Assembly (NCBI RefSeq): GCF_947179165.1
Contig: NC_077240.1
Span: 56,306,501 to 56,370,500, forward strand
Reading direction: 5' to 3'
Length of the DNA stretch: 64,000 nucleotides
Source: Solanum dulcamara
Taxonomy: Eukaryota > Streptophyta > Magnoliopsida > Solanales > Solanaceae
Below the pieces are notes generated by a model. The model worked only from the letters and a program-made list of their open reading frames with translations. It ran no database searches and was not told the DNA's origin. Made by a program: the position numbers and the translations under genes. Each line of letters begins with the position of its first letter. The stretch's first letter is position 1. Of the stretch, positions 24,056 through 37,789 are shown piece by piece.

Positions 24056-25480
24056 TGACCCGTAGACCCATCCGTCAAAATCTCCTTGCCCAGAACTTGA
24101 ATCCCTTGATGCCTATGGACCATTATATGGTATGTGGAAGTTTATAAGAACCGTAGAAGTGGCCTGTGGAGGGTCCTTCAGCTATTTTGACTAGGATATT
24201 TTGGGCCAAACCCTACTTAATCCCTCATTCCCTTAGCTACCCTCTTAAGTAAAATCATCCCTCTAAAATAATCCTCTCAAAGCTCTTCTTCAAGATGCAA
24301 GCTAGGGGTTTCAAATTCAAGTTCTTCATGTCCATTGTTATTAAGTTTCATTCTCCAAGTATATGGGAATCCATCCATGAATCTTCTCCCATCCATGGAC
24401 TCCCAAAGGTTTACTCAAATTATCCCTTTACGAAATTCTCCTATAACCCTATTATGATGATTATGCATATCCAATTATACTTTTACTCAATTCCAATGAT
24501 CTATTGATGCTTTATTTCAATTATATTTTTTCAATGAGTTTTGCAAGGACCCATGCATTATACATTAAATTTCAAGTATAAACTATGGATTTATGATCAA
24601 AGTTTTGATGAAGTCTTATGTATAATTTATGAAAGTTGTAAATTATGATTCAAGTATGTTTTCAAGCAAGTAACCATGAATTATGAAAGATTTTCTTACA
24701 ATATGAAAGAAATCGTGATTTACATGATTAGAAAGGTAAATGTCTATATGATTATGTTGTGTATTTTATGACGTGGTGATTGATTATTAGCTTTAATAAT
24801 AACTAAGATTTATGTATTCCATTGGGATTGACTTAGCACCATAAGAACTTTGTTGTGGGGACTCCACAAGGAGGCCCTAGTGGAAGCCCCTAGCTCCAAA
24901 CTACATGCCACTGCAGGTGCCTTAATGGCCTAGCTATTGAATCCACATATAGCTCATGGTCATGTTTATATGGAGTCTACCTTGGAAAGTAGCCTTTCTC
25001 TTCTTGTTGTGGTAGTTACATTGGATTCCATGTTATAGCTTACATGGTCTTAAATATCAATTAAGATTAATATTCCACATATGTATATGCTCCGTCCTAT
25101 AATTCCTTTATGAAGTTTTGTGATGAATTGACCTTATTAAATGCTTTCAAGTGTTTTCAAGCTTTATTTCTTATTTTTAAGATAATTGGTCATGCATCAC
25201 ATAGTTATATTAATTACGTCTGATTATTTTTGTTTATGTATGTTTCTTACATACTTAGTATATTCCATGTACTAACGCATACTTATGGATTTAGGAGCAA
25301 GAATATCAACCCTTATGACGTCCACAAGCTATTCCCAGCTCAATGCAATGAATTCCATAATAAATCGCCAAAGAATTTCTCTCAAACAGTCATAAACAAA
25401 TTGTTTTTCCCACTCCAATGGACTCGACATCACATGAATACCTTTTTCGAAGCAGAAAAGACTTCACCAGTGTAGAAATC
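24056..25480 (+). repeat. Plus-strand LTR fragment
   Basis: Inverted relative of the LTR at 29198-31559. Shared landmarks are ATCCATGAATC.TC.CCCATCCATGGA near 24370-24405 (complement of 30620-30650) and the block at 24860-25000 with GTGGAG..CTACCTTGGAAAGTAG (complement of 29910-30060). No coding. Confidence 0.55.
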
Positions 25481-25489
25481 AATGGTTGA

Positions 25490-26175
25490 CTACCTTTGTA
25501 AGAGAGAACCTTGCTCCACAGTAGCGATGTTCAACATGACCGGTCTATTGTGTAGGAGCAGACCATGCTTTGTATATACGAGGCCACTGTAGCAACTAAA
25601 CTTTGCAAAAGTGAGGGGTGATAATGTACCCATATTCATAGGAACAACCAACTCTCTGCAAGAGTGGTTTCGCATAAGAAATCCTGGCTTCATAGGAATG
25701 AATGCGCCAGGTATGGGGATTAAAATTCCAAGTCATAATCAGACCTTTGGAATTAGTTTAGGGTCTCATCAATGCAAATTGAATGTGCTTAGAAATTATA
25801 AATGGAATTTCAGACTCAATAGGATAGTCCAAAACTTTCAATGGAGGTCATCTCAATAGAAAGTGGGTCACACATCCTAGATCTATTTTTTCCATAAGCC
25901 ACAAGGTTACTAAAAATGAGTGTAAAAGCCTCAAGACATGAATCAAATGTCCTTCTACACCAAACTCCACATTTTGCTGCTAACAAAAATATCAAAACTA
26001 TATTTTAAAGTCGGTTACTTGATGTTTTCACCAAATTGAATCATTCAAACTTGAAAAGCTTCAAAACAAGAAAACTTGCATATAAACCAAAAGAACAAGC
26101 TAGTGGCTGAACTATCAGTCCCAATAAGTTATTAATGACCCTGGGCTGCTATAGGAAATATCTAAATGCTAAAAA
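25490..26175 (-). repeat. Minus-strand LTR fragment, head-to-head with next
   Basis: Its right end (26125-26175) is the inverted counterpart of 26210-26260. The part around 25800-25980 shares the 'gaggtcat...', 'accaaactc.acattttg' segment with 23560-23700 and 37230-37370. No coding. Confidence 0.5.
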
Positions 26176-26188
26176 TACTGAAAATATG

Positions 26189-28470
26189 TAATGACCTATA
26201 GTTCATTTCCTATTCTACAATCATTTCAGCATTTAGAGATTTCCTATAGCGAACCCAAATTATTTCTGACTTGGTGGTACTAATTGTTTAGTCACCTAGT
26301 TGTTCATTTGAGTTTTATTTCTATTTCCCTATTTTTTAGCTCTTGGAGTTTGAATAGTTGAATTTGATAAAAACTCTAATAATATGACCTTAGAATTTAA
26401 TTTTGACAGTTGCATCAGCTCTAGAATGGTCATTTTAGGCTAGTAGCATATTCGGCTCGAGTCTCGAGGCTTTTGGTTTGAGTTTTAACCTTTAAGCTTT
26501 ATCCTAAGTTTTACTTTGGTCAACATTCTTCGTAAATGTGATCCAACCAAAAATCCATCAATGTGGTTAACTTTGAATGTCGAGATTGATCAAGAACAAC
26601 CATTTGTGCGGTTCCCGAGTCTACTAGTCTCATACTGAGCCTCCTAGTGGATTTGGCTTAAAATGATGCTAGGATGTAGGACCTACTTTTTGATGAGATA
26701 ACCTTAGATTAAATTTAAAATGCACTATTTAATCTAGGTCATCATATTTAATTGGGTAGCATAGTTCATTTGCGCTCATGGGGTTCAGAACAAATCTCGA
26801 ACACCCCGTCAGAGGTTTTCCAAATCTTAAAGTTCACTTGATGCATCCCTTGCTGGTGCATCATGGATAGTTCTTCGCATTTGTGAACCTGGTCCGTCCA
26901 GCTGACATTTACATTCGCTTGGTTCTCGCCTTCGCGATAGTCAATTGACTAGTCCTTTTAATTAAAGATCAACTCATTTTTAGCTATTTCTTCAACCTTC
27001 AAAATTCGATAACTAGAGCTAGGAGACTCTGTTTTGGGCGATTCAAAGCCCAGTGTGTTTGGAAATCTTGTGAATACACATCGGAGTGTCGGGGAATGCT
27101 CGAAACTTATTATTTAAGGTAATTCATATCCTAATGGGACTTCCCTTTCTCTCTTCTTAAGCTTTAATGGTGAAAATAATTTCATGGGTTAATTTCCTTA
27201 TTTCCATGCATCGAATTGTGTCTTATTTTAGAGCACAAGTTCACTAATTCCAAATGAACCTTCTCACAATGTCTATTTTAGAATTCTTGGTATGGGTGCT
27301 CATTTTACATCCAATTTTGGGTTCATTTATGAAAAATATGATTATTGTATCAAAATATATGTATTTGAGTTGTGATTAATTTTTTTTTAGCAGGATGGAA
27401 AGTAGAGGCAATTTGGAGGTGGAAAGCTTTAAATTAGTAAATTTGGAGTGCACGTGATCAGCTTCTAAGTAAGATATGGTATCCCACTTTGAGTAAGCTT
27501 TATTAGATATCATTTAGAATATATTACATGTGATTTTTGGTTGGTATTTATCGAGTATTGGTTTGCCTCCTTCCTATTCTGTTTCTTGGTTCCTGGTTGA
27601 GCCTTAGACTAGGCTAGTCTCGTGAAATCCTAAAATTAGGGTATGAGCCTTAGTTGTGGTATTGACTTAATGTTATTATGTTTTCTAGCATCAATGTTGA
27701 TCTCCTCAGGCTAGGTCAAAGCCTTAGATACTTTATCACGTGTTGTACTGCCCTTACATATAGGTGTAGCTTTAAGTAGTGCTTGTTAGGGATGGTGTAC
27801 CTTGTGCTAGTGCTTGATACCTCAATGGCTCATCGTAGTTGTTGGTTTGTCTTTTTGGAGCTCGTTGGGAGATCAAATGGCATATTTTGGGGTACGACGT
27901 CGATTCTAGAGATATTTCTCCCCCAATATGACTTTGAGCCATTTCTCGATTTCTTCGGTTTACGTTTAGTGGTAGGTTGTGATGCCATATTGGCCAGCAT
28001 TATATTGTTGGATCGGAGGCCATATTCTAGGATCGATTGGATCCTAGTCAGTTTTCGCTGACTTGATATTATGTTAAGAGTTTGTATTTCATTGCTCATT
28101 GTGTGTTCCTTTTTTGGATATTGGTGATATCATGCTTGCATTGATATAGAATTTTCACATAGTTTGTGGTACAATCCCCATTCCTTCATAGATTATTTCT
28201 ATTGTTTTTAAGAAGGAAAGCTTACACATTTGCTACTTTTAAACCTATTTTAATGGGAGTCATACCAACTAGATTATTTGAACACAGGCTTTGAGTCTTA
28301 AGAGGCATGAGGGCGTAATCCTTTTATATCGACAGTATCAAAAGCATCAAGGATGCAATCAGTTTTTATTGATATCCATGGCATCGCCCTTTTTCTACAT
28401 TGGCGGCATCTAAGATGCCTTTAGCCTGTGCTTGACTATCCGCAGTGGTGTTGCCATATTCTAGATCATC
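26189..28470 (+). repeat. Plus-strand gypsy-type LTR
   Basis: Begins TGTAATGACCTATAG, like the LTR starts at 9886 and 37775. It contains the LTR-style segments 'tttggtcaacattctt' (26516) and a TTCGCGATAG motif (26930-26940). The 3' end is not resolved. No gag follows it, so it is a solo or truncated LTR. Open frames near 27783-28099 show no domain. Confidence 0.5.
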
Positions 28471-29197
28471 TTGATTACTTGATACGTTCAAATTAGACCT
28501 CCCTAATGAAGAATAAAGCGATCGTTAATCAAATATATAGCCTAACGAAGGTTAGGATCGATCCCACGAGGAATATGGTTTAGACTTTAGATCAATTGTT
28601 CATTATTTTCTTTAGTAATCAAGTTATTTCCGTAAAAAGGGAAAAAAAGAGGGGCGGGATTTTGATAAAATAAATATATCAAATTATAAACGAAAGTAAG
28701 GTTCAATGTGGTTTAAATCAATAAGAAGTGAAACTAGAGTTTTATGTGTTCCCCACGAATCCTTAACTAAGTAAGCCTTTTTTTATTAATAATTATTTCC
28801 TAGTGTGTTACATGTAAAATTGGTAAGTTAATTTCACCTATTCCCTTGATCCAGCAAATAGGTAAATTTCACTATGCAAATTGATCCGTCTACGAGTGTA
28901 TGCTTTACTAATCCTTACCAATGATACCAGATTTAGCTATCCCTTAATACATTCAAGCTAATTAGATGAGAATGATTTGCCCCAAATCTCATTGTTTCAT
29001 CCATTTTCCCATCTGTTACCTCCTTGATCCGAAAAGTAAGGATAAGGTGACTTCTAACATTGTCCACCGTTAAAAAGAAATCAAACCAAAGGGAAAAATA
29101 ATACATGCATGAACACTATTCAAGAATTACTTTTTATTAAGTTATGTGTCATTAATTCTTCATGGTTCCCACAAACCTAGTTGTGGAATTAGCTACT
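28471..29197. other. Unclassified repeat-like non-coding stretch
   Basis: Contains GGATCGATCCCACGAGGAAT at 28555, a phrase that resembles the leaders of some large plant LTR elements, but I cannot place it. No coding motif seen. Confidence 0.3.
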
Positions 29198-31559
29198 AGC
29201 ATGACCCGACCTAGGGCATAGTCATAACACAGACATTGCAACCCTAAAGGGCTCCAACTAAGCCTCTTGTACATATCATAAGCATACATAAGGTAAAATA
29301 AAAGCAAAAATAGCATAAGAGAGTCTAAACTATGAACAGAAATTTAAGAACGTCACATGACAACATAAACTCCAAATATTTGTCCAACTAGATGCCTCTA
29401 CTCATGAATATGGGCGGGGGCTAAGACATGTCCCTAGATCACCCTCAATATGAAACATAACAATGGTCTTTGAAAATATTAACCAAATCGTTGACTAGTC
29501 CCTGATAGATGATGACTCACCACAAACACTACTGATAGAAAAGCTTAACTAGCCACGTAGAGGAATATGATCTTCAACCTCAACCCCTACATTATGAGAC
29601 AATGTAGGTAAAAAGTATGCATTACTATGTTGGAATGTACTAAGTATATAGGCAATGCAATGCATATAAAACCATGTTTGTACAAATGACCATTTCAATT
29701 AGCATGATAGGAGAAGTAGTAAAAATCATAAGTAGTCTTTAAGAAATATCAATGCATAATAAACCATAAGAGTATCGTATAAAGTAAAAGATAAGTTTAG
29801 TCATTTAAAACATAAAATGGACCATACATATGTGGGATAGGAACCATAACCCACAATAACACCATGCAAGCTATAACATGAAAACTCAATGTTGCCCCTA
29901 CGTCGGAGGAAAGGGGAATCTACTTTCCAAAGTAGACTCTACCCCACTAGGCGGGTTATGCATACGCTATAAGTGGATCCACTAGCTAGGACCAAAAGGC
30001 AATCCTATGGTGGCACGTAGTTTATGAGACATGAGGCTGCTACTAAGGCTTTTGATAGGGCCCCCACCTCAAGTCCACTCAGTACTAAGTCAAATTCCAC
30101 GGAAATACATACATAGCATAGAAATCATAATTAAATGTATCATAGTCATGATCATAGGTTTGAAATCATAGAGTAGCTCATTTTCATAACATACTTGTAA
30201 TGTGAGAATTGTCCTTTCATCATTACAATCATACATACATAGATATAATTCATACTTAGAAATTTATGATCACAACTTATACTTGAAATTAGGGTAAGAC
30301 ATGAATGCATGATCAATTCACTTGAAAATCATGAAATTGACTTGAAAACATAAATGATCATAAACTTTATATCATGACATACATAATTCATATAGATAGT
30401 ATAATTAGGAAGTATAATACTCATTTTTACATCATGAATCCTAGAGATCAAAATAGGAGAATTCAGGGAAAAACTCTTCAATTTAATGCAATAACCATCA
30501 ATTTATATCAAAATAGGCTCATGATCATACGTTGAATCATAATTTATGAAATAGGATGAGAGATCATAAAACCCATAAAATACCATACTTTAATTTGATA
30601 GAAAATATTGAAAAATTGATTGGGCTCCATGGATGAAAGGATCCATGAATCAACACCCACATACTTTAAGTGAGAACACCAAATAATTTGGAAGAAATCG
30701 AGAGTTTTGATGGAGAGCTTGAGTGAATTTACTTGAAGTCTTCAATGGAGTTCTTGAGAATCCTTTGTAGAGAGAGAAATATTTGAGTAGGTGAATTGTA
30801 GAAGAATGAATAGTATTAGAGGTTTAGATAAATTTATAGAGTTGAATTAGGTCCTAAAAATGTCTAAGTTCATTAGCTAACAATTTAGACAAAAGTCTAA
30901 AGTACCCTTACTAAAAATTAAATTTGGCCAAAAACACATTACCAGGTCCGCGATGCGGAAGTTAGCAAGTCCGCGATACGGATTTGCCGCGCACCTTAGT
31001 GTTTTGCGCAATTCCTTCGAAAATCTATCTTTCGATATACAAGTACGAAAAATCCACCGAACATAACGATGTGTTCACACTTAATAGTATTTAAGTTAAA
31101 ACAAATCATAAACTTATAATCAGAAGCATGAAAGCTCAAAAATCTTTAATAAAATCCGAACATAAAATATCGATAACGAAAACCCGAATTTAAGAATAAA
31201 AGCTTAAAAGTAGTTTAAGCTATATTCTCAAATTCAAAAACGTGCATACAAAAATCTGAACCTAAGAAGTATATTTATAGACAAACTTCCCTAAATAAAT
31301 ATGGATTTGGAAACTATGGGAGACTAAAAATCATATCGTGTCTACGACTCATTTTTACAGGTCATAAGCTTTCAGACGAGTCGTATACCCAACTCATACT
31401 CTTTCATCTTGTACTGAGGGTTTCTTCTTATACACGACCACTCTCTACGGCTCTTTATATTGAGAAAGACTCATCAATTGGGATCGTAGACTCATCAATT
31501 AGGATCGTAGATACTATCCTTTCACCATTTACAACTTCTAGCCAAGATTAATTCCTACA
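29198..31559 (-). repeat. Minus-strand gypsy-type LTR, boundaries approximate
   Basis: Its left part (GCATGACCCGACCTAGGGCAT, split by two, then 'ggctaagacatgtccctagatcaccctca' region at 29420-29450) matches 1345-1605 and 42430-42670. It carries a tandem GTCCGCGAT.CGGA motif at 30945-30985 and GACTCAT motifs at 31340-31500. No coding. Confidence 0.55.
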
Positions 31560-33010
31560 CCTCATTGAAATGTCGATGAGCCATATAACATGCTCATTTC
31601 CTTCACTATTCCTTCCATCCTTCATTGCTACTTTGAAAACTAACACCTACAGCTTGTATGTCCAATGACCAGTCATAGCCTGAGCTCGTAGACCTCAAAA
31701 ATTACCTTCCTTCAGTTCTATGATTCCTCAATCAATTCTCCGACTTAGTTTCCTGCAAAATATGTATAACCAACATCAAACATGCTAACATATGCTTAAA
31801 ATACATGCATATTCTTAAGTTTTAAAGCATTAAAACTACCGTAAATACACGGTGTATTAACACCCTCAACATAAAATAGTTGCTTGTCCTTAAGTGACAC
31901 TACTATACTATAACAACTCTATGCAAAACAAGATTTAAGAATGTACAACAATCAATGGCTATTAACAACCAACCCTTTTCAATTTCCGTTAATGATACTA
32001 TTGCAACATTATTTGAAATAAGACTAACTTATCTGGATCAATGCTAGACACTTCAACACCAATAAGCAATTATCATGCCAAAAATAGCATTCACCATTTT
32101 TATGATAATTTAGACAATTCCACTTGTGCCCTCACTGAAAATAAGTCCTTTTTACACTCATGAATTGCATTTACTCTTTAAACTTCTGGGACGTGGGAAA
32201 ACACTCACGCTCACAAATGAAATTTAGACTTTCATGCACAATACCATAGGTTTGCCTTTATTTTCAATACTTAGACTCTTGAACCGTTGAACTAGGATCA
32301 CTAGGAATTTTGTTGCTTGTAACATAGGCTTGGAGGTAGGTGTGGTGCATTTAGATTTTAGTGACTTCCGGCCCTCCTCAAACACTACATCAACTTTAAG
32401 TCCACCTTTTCAAACCCATATTTCCTTTCACTCTTTGTTTTCGCTTGTTGCTTTCGCCTTAGGTGTGACTTTTGTTTGTACATTTTTCTTATACTTTGTG
32501 CTTCTCTTTGCTAATTCTTTCTAAACAATTTATTCGTTTTAGCCAACAACATTTTTCTTCCTTTTGATACATCACTTTTTCAAATCTTTTCTCTTTTTTA
32601 TTTTTCTTTTCTTAGACCCCTTCTCTTCTCATTTTCCTCTCTTAGTAGCCACCCTAAACTTAGGATTTTAGCCTGAGTTGAGGTGCATATTTTCCTAGGA
32701 GGGACCGAGGCCAAAACAAGGGATTACCATTTGGATTAGGGGTATTTGAAACACATGTTTATTTGATCAAAAAGGGTCTTTTAGAAGCTTATATCTTTGG
32801 TTCAAAAGGGTAAAACAAGAATAGTGACTTAAGCATATGTTAGCATGTTTGGGGTAGATTCTCTCATGCACCTTCAGATGTCTAGAAGCATATGTAATAA
32901 ATCTACCCTGCTATATCAGAACACAACCCAATACAATACCTAAAGCATCACATTACACTGTAAATCCCTAGACCTTAATAGGAAGAGTAAGAATTAAAGC
33001 TGAAGTCAAC
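31560..33010. other. Unclassified repeat-like non-coding stretch
   Basis: Includes a 'ttaacaccctcaacata' / 'gcttgtccttaagtg' segment (31857-31900) and a T-rich block at 32400-32640. I see no protein domain. The plus-strand frame 32330-32524 is hydrophobic by composition only. It may flank the LTR at 29198-31559 as part of one older element with 28471-29197. Confidence 0.3.
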
Positions 33011-33036
33011 AAGGTTTTGAGCTTCATAAAGCTCAC

Positions 33037-33960
33037 CTAACACTTCTCGGACCAATGGAAAGGAACATTCTTCTGAGTCAATCTAGTTAAATGTTCTGCA
33101 ATAGAAGATAACCCATCCATAAATCGTCTGTAATATCTTGCCAACTCGATGAAACTATGAACCTCAGTAGGAGAAGTGGGCCTAGACCAATCACAAACTG
33201 CTGGTTTCTCCGTCGGATCAACCATAATCCCATTTTTGGATACCATGTGCCCTAGCAATGCTACAAACTCAAGCCAGAATTAACACATAGTGAATTTGGA
33301 ATATAACTATTAATCTCGCAAGGTCTGAAGTACTATCATCGGATGCTTCTCATATTGCTCTTTGCTCCCAGAATAGACTAGGATTTAATCAATAAACACA
33401 ATGATGAAGGATTCCAAGTAAGGTCTGAACACAAGATTCATCAAGTCCATCAATATTGTGGGGGAATTAGTTAACCCAAAAGACATAACTATGAAGTCAT
33501 ATTGGTTGTATCGAGTCCTAAAAGAAGTTTTAGTGATATTTGCCTCACTAATCCTCAACTGGTGATACCTTGATCTCAAGTCTATATTAGAGAGCACTGC
33601 TTCACCCTGGAGCTAGTAGAATTAGTCATCAATACATAGTATCGGGTACCTATTCTAGATGGCCACCTTATTCAGTTGCCTATAATCAATACACATACAT
33701 AGGGTACCACCTTTCTTTTTTACGAACAGAATAGGAGCACCCAAGGGAGACTCACTGGGCTTGATAAACCATTTATTGAGGAGATCCTACAGCTACCCTT
33801 AAGCTTCCTCAATTTAACTAGAGCCATCTGGTATGGTGGAATAGAGATTGGTTGTGTACCCGACTCAAAATTAATGCCGAAATCAATATCACACTCAAGA
33901 GGAAGACTAGTTAGATAGATACAAAAAATATTAGGGAATTTTTGAACCACCAAAACTGAA
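33037..33960 (-). pseudogene. Reverse transcriptase of element 2, 3'-truncated
   Basis: Minus strand. In order: a degenerate N-terminal frame (PLECDIDFGINFESGTQPIS at 33890), [20 protein letters not shown] (33590-33530), [12 protein letters not shown], then FIIVFID followed by a stop where the DD box should be (33390), and the connection region (GHMVSKNGIMVDPTEK, SFIELARYYRRFM, 33255-33110). The sequence ends at HWSEKC; RNase H and integrase are absent. Confidence 0.72.
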
Positions 33961-34019
33961 TCAATAGAAGGAGTGTCAGCACTGGTGTCACGGACATAAG
34001 CAACATAGGCTAGACACCT

Positions 34020-34450
34020 CTATCCTACTAACTGCTGAGCCTTGAGCAAAAAGATCATACCACACGACACATGACCTATTGCACCTACCCACACAATTGG
34101 AGAAATATTAGGAATACACAAGGTAAAGGTCATGGAGTAGCAATCCAAAACCACATGATAAGTAGACAACCAGTCTATGCCTAGAATCAAGTCGAAGTCT
34201 ATTATATCTAGCAAAACCAAGTTCGCTCTGGTATAATACCCCATAATGGTCACCACACAGAATCGATGCACTTGATCCACTAATAAAGAATCAGCTACGG
34301 GGGTAGCTACATGCATAGGCACAAGCAATGGCTCATATAAAAATATCCCATCAAGTAGAATAACGAGCAAACATATGAGAGTAAGTAAACCCTGGATCAA
34401 ATAAAGCTAGGCAGGATGATAAGAGGCAGAGATCGTACCAATGATGACAT
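34020..34450 (-). pseudogene. Protease region of element 2
   Basis: ALFDPGFTYSHMF (34430-34385) is the active-site region of a gypsy protease, with FDPGST changed to FDPGFT. Downstream, DFDLILGIDWLSTYHVVLDC (34200-34140) is the conserved protease C-terminal motif. It lies between gag and RT as expected. Confidence 0.7.
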
Positions 34451-34639
34451 CATCAGATGTCTCCACTTCTGGCCTACACTGAAAAGCATAAATATGACTG
34501 CGTCCATCTCTATCACCTATCCTACCAGCCTGGAAACTCCCTTAGTACTCTAAGAATCACCTCTGCTACCCTGTACACCTTCTTTGGGTGACTGAACTGG
34601 GTTCTTGGGAGCATGAACTTACTGACCTTTTAGACCTCT

Positions 34640-35960
34640 CTAACTTTGGCTTCTGCGATGGCTAATAGTAGGGCACTCCCTAGAAAAGTGGCCTATCACA
34701 CCACACTAATGGAACGACCCTTTAATTGAACCTCTCTATAATTTCCCAGCTTAACCTGAATGGCCACCACAACCTGAATACCTAGATGTCTGACCTCAAG
34801 AAGAATGACCCATAGTTTGGCCGTTCTAACCAACGGAACCCGCTGATCCACCATTGCTAATTTGTAAGGATACCTAAACTGGTCTACTAGGTGGACACTA
34901 TTGTGGATGGCCTCTTCCAAAGGAACCCCTACCATGTGACTGGTGTCCGTTGAATATTCCCTAACGGCGAGGCCTTTTATCACTGCCTCCATAGGCCTCA
35001 CGACGAAGTGCCTCAATAGTACAGGTATAATCTACTATATGCAAGAACAAACAGCTAAATGCAACTATCTGCTTTTTTGCCAACCTCAAAGGAACATACA
35101 ACCCTCTGATAAATCAACACACCCTCTCCTCCTCTGTCGGAATAATCGTGGTAGCATGCCTGAACAACTTAGAGAACCGAGACTCATACTCTGTGACATT
35201 CATCAATCCTTCTACCATAACTGTGAACTCATCTCTCAGCCTCTCCCTCAAACTATAGGGTACATACTTCTCCAAGAAGGCCTCAAAGAACTATATCCAT
35301 GTCATCGATGGTGATCCCGCAGGTCTATAGCTAAGATAGGATATCCGCCACTACTTTGCTAGTCCATCTAGCTGGAAAGTAGTGTAATCAACCCTGTGAC
35401 ACTCCACCAACCCATGTTATGAAACCTATCCTGGCAACTAACTAAAAACTCATGTGCATCCTCGCCCGCAACATCTAAGAACCTAGGAGGGGCCAATCTA
35501 ATAAACCTCCCCAATATCTTCTTTATTTCTACGGTGATAACCGGCCTAGTTACCATGTGATGAATAACTATAGGAATAGGCAGAATCACCAGATAAGAAG
35601 TTGTAGTATTGTAGAATTGGGGTATGATCATACTGTGTCCCTGCCTTTCCAAAAGCTTGTGCCTCCTCTCGGACCTGAGGTCCAGCTGATGTGCTATGCA
35701 GGGTCCTTGCTCGAGGCATACCCTATAAGAAGCTAAGGATCCAGCCCAGAGTACCCTGTAACACTAGTATGGCCATAAATTTGGGTAGGGGATGGGCTAG
35801 ATCCTCCTCCGCCGGCTGATGCTCGAACTACACAACCTCTATATATGGCTCCGGTACTAGTGTTATATCCTGGGCTCTACCCCGACCTCTATGTCGACCT
35901 CGACCTGTACCTCGAGATGGGGATCTATCTACAGGTGCAGGGGGTCCTCATCCACCCTGG
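34640..35960 (-). pseudogene. gag of element 2
   Basis: APPRFLDVAGEDAHEFLVSC (35500-35430) is the capsid start typical of plant gypsy gag. The zinc knuckle near 34720-34670 reads as CGVIGHFSREC with its first cysteine lost and a stop before it. Frames shift several times. The primer site is about 200 bp upstream. Confidence 0.65.
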
Positions 35961-36170
35961 GTAGATCTTATCCTCTCCATCTGAGAAAGAGTAAAACAAA
36001 TAGGATTTAGAGGTATTCATCATCATTAGGGCACGATCAGATACAAGAATAGTGACTTAATTCCTAACAATGTCCTATAGCCTCCCAAAGATTGGATATG
36101 GACGTCATCGTACCGATCAGTGAGACTCTACTAGACACTTGCTCATGTAATGATAAGACAGGTGAACCTA

Positions 36171-36183
36171 AGCTCTAATACCA
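36171..36183 (-). other. Primer binding site of element 2
   Basis: Minus strand TGGTATTAGAGCT, one base from TGGTATCAGAGCT, three bases after the LTR end (...CGTGACA at 36187). Confidence 0.75.
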
Positions 36184-36186
36184 CTA

Positions 36187-37775
36187 TGTCACGATGTGAA
36201 TGTTGTCCATGATGGCACCTACAATAACCCCCAAGTAGGCAAGCCAAACCCAAATAAAGATGAAGTCAAACCTCAATGTAAATAAATAATTAATAACATA
36301 AGAAGGCGGAAGCAAGTAGAATATAACAAAAGAAAAATTGTGCCAAGGTACAAATATGTAAATACAATACAAACTATACAAAAAGTCCCGAAAGTGACCA
36401 AAAATGACGAACTGATACTAGACCAAACCTCGAACCTTGTGTCACCTATACAAGAGCTAGTGAGTACAAAAGCTGACAATATATATATAGAAAATAGAAC
36501 TGACAGTCCAAAATACAAAATATAAGTCATTGCAAAAGAATAAAGGTAGCAAGTCTCAGGACGCCTGGAGATCACCACAATCCAGATCTGGCATGGCTAC
36601 GGATAATCAGGCACATGCCGGGGTGGCTCAAACTGCTAGCTTCATCAAAAAGATGCATAAGGCAGTATGAGTACCAAAACACAGAGAACTCAGTAGGAAT
36701 CATAGGTCAACTGAGCCTAGAAAGAATAAATTTATAATAAAAAGCATAATGATACTAATAATAATATTTTAAGGATGAGGAAGGGTCTCCGAACGTTCCC
36801 ACAAGAATTTCCAACACAATGCAACAATAATTATTGAAAAAGACCAAGATTTTCTCTCTAACATTAAGTTTTGATAAGTTGAAAATGAGAGAAAAAGAGC
36901 TGGGAATGGGTGTTAAAAAACCACACTACCTGGCCCCACTTGGCCTTCGCGAACGCATAGACAAGCTCTGTGAATGCGGAAGTCAGACAGTTGTCCATCT
37001 GTGAATGTGGAGGCTTTCAGCTAATGCAAAAAACAATCAGCTAACACTTCGCTAATGCGGCCAAGGGCCCACAAATGCGGAGAAGAAATTACAGGTGCAC
37101 CAGTAATTTCACCAAGGGAAAAATTCCTCGACGGGTGCTCAAAACTCGTTCGAAATCTTATTGATGAAAACAAACTATGCTACCCAAGTGGAAATGGCAT
37201 TCCAAACTCAACATAATATACAAATTTTCCAATAGAGGTCGTTTTGATGAAAAGTTGACCAAGTCAATGATTTTCATAGAAAAATACATAAATCACATAA
37301 ACGGTCTAAAACTCATTCTGTGCACCTCAGGAACAAAACCAAAGGTCATTCTAGACCAAACTTGGCATTCTGGCGCTAACCGCATTGATGGAATTTTCAT
37401 TTGAGTGTGTTTACTCAAAATATTGGCCAAAGTCAAACTTGGCCAAAACATAAAGTTAAAATGACAAAACCACACAAACTCAAAATGATGACTCCAAAAC
37501 CCAAACCAACCTTCCTTCTAGACCAAATAGATCTTTCGGAGCTAATGGAACTATTGGAATTATCATACGATGCCCGAAACTCCGAATGTTGGCTAAAGTT
37601 AACTCTTTTAAGCCCTAAGCCTTAAAAATTGCCATACCGCCTCAAAACTAAATCAAACCCCTTGGGGAGAATGCCACCTATCCCAATTTCATATAAGAGC
37701 TATAAAGAAGGTATGAGAAGGGGTAAAACTCTAAAAACACACAAAAGCACAAGAATGAACTTGGAGATCATTACA
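36187..37775 (-). repeat. Shared LTR between two minus-strand units
   Basis: 1,589 bp, minus strand TGTAATGATCTCC... to ...CATCGTGACA. It has a primer site and gag on one side (left) and integrase tail on the other (right), so it acts as 5' LTR for element 2 and as 3' LTR for the integrase fragment. A cluster of TTCGCGAACGC and AATGCGG motifs lies at 36945-37085. Confidence 0.75.
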
Positions 37776-37789
37776 TCATCCACTACTAA

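Noticed and set aside
27783..28099. Overlapping frames on both strands of about 90 codons
   Set aside because: No domain, no codon signal that I can see, and inside LTR-type sequence.
32330..32524. Small plus-strand frame with a membrane-like C-terminus
   Set aside because: T-rich non-coding repeat gives Phe/Leu-rich frames by chance; no start context, homologue or neighbour supports it.
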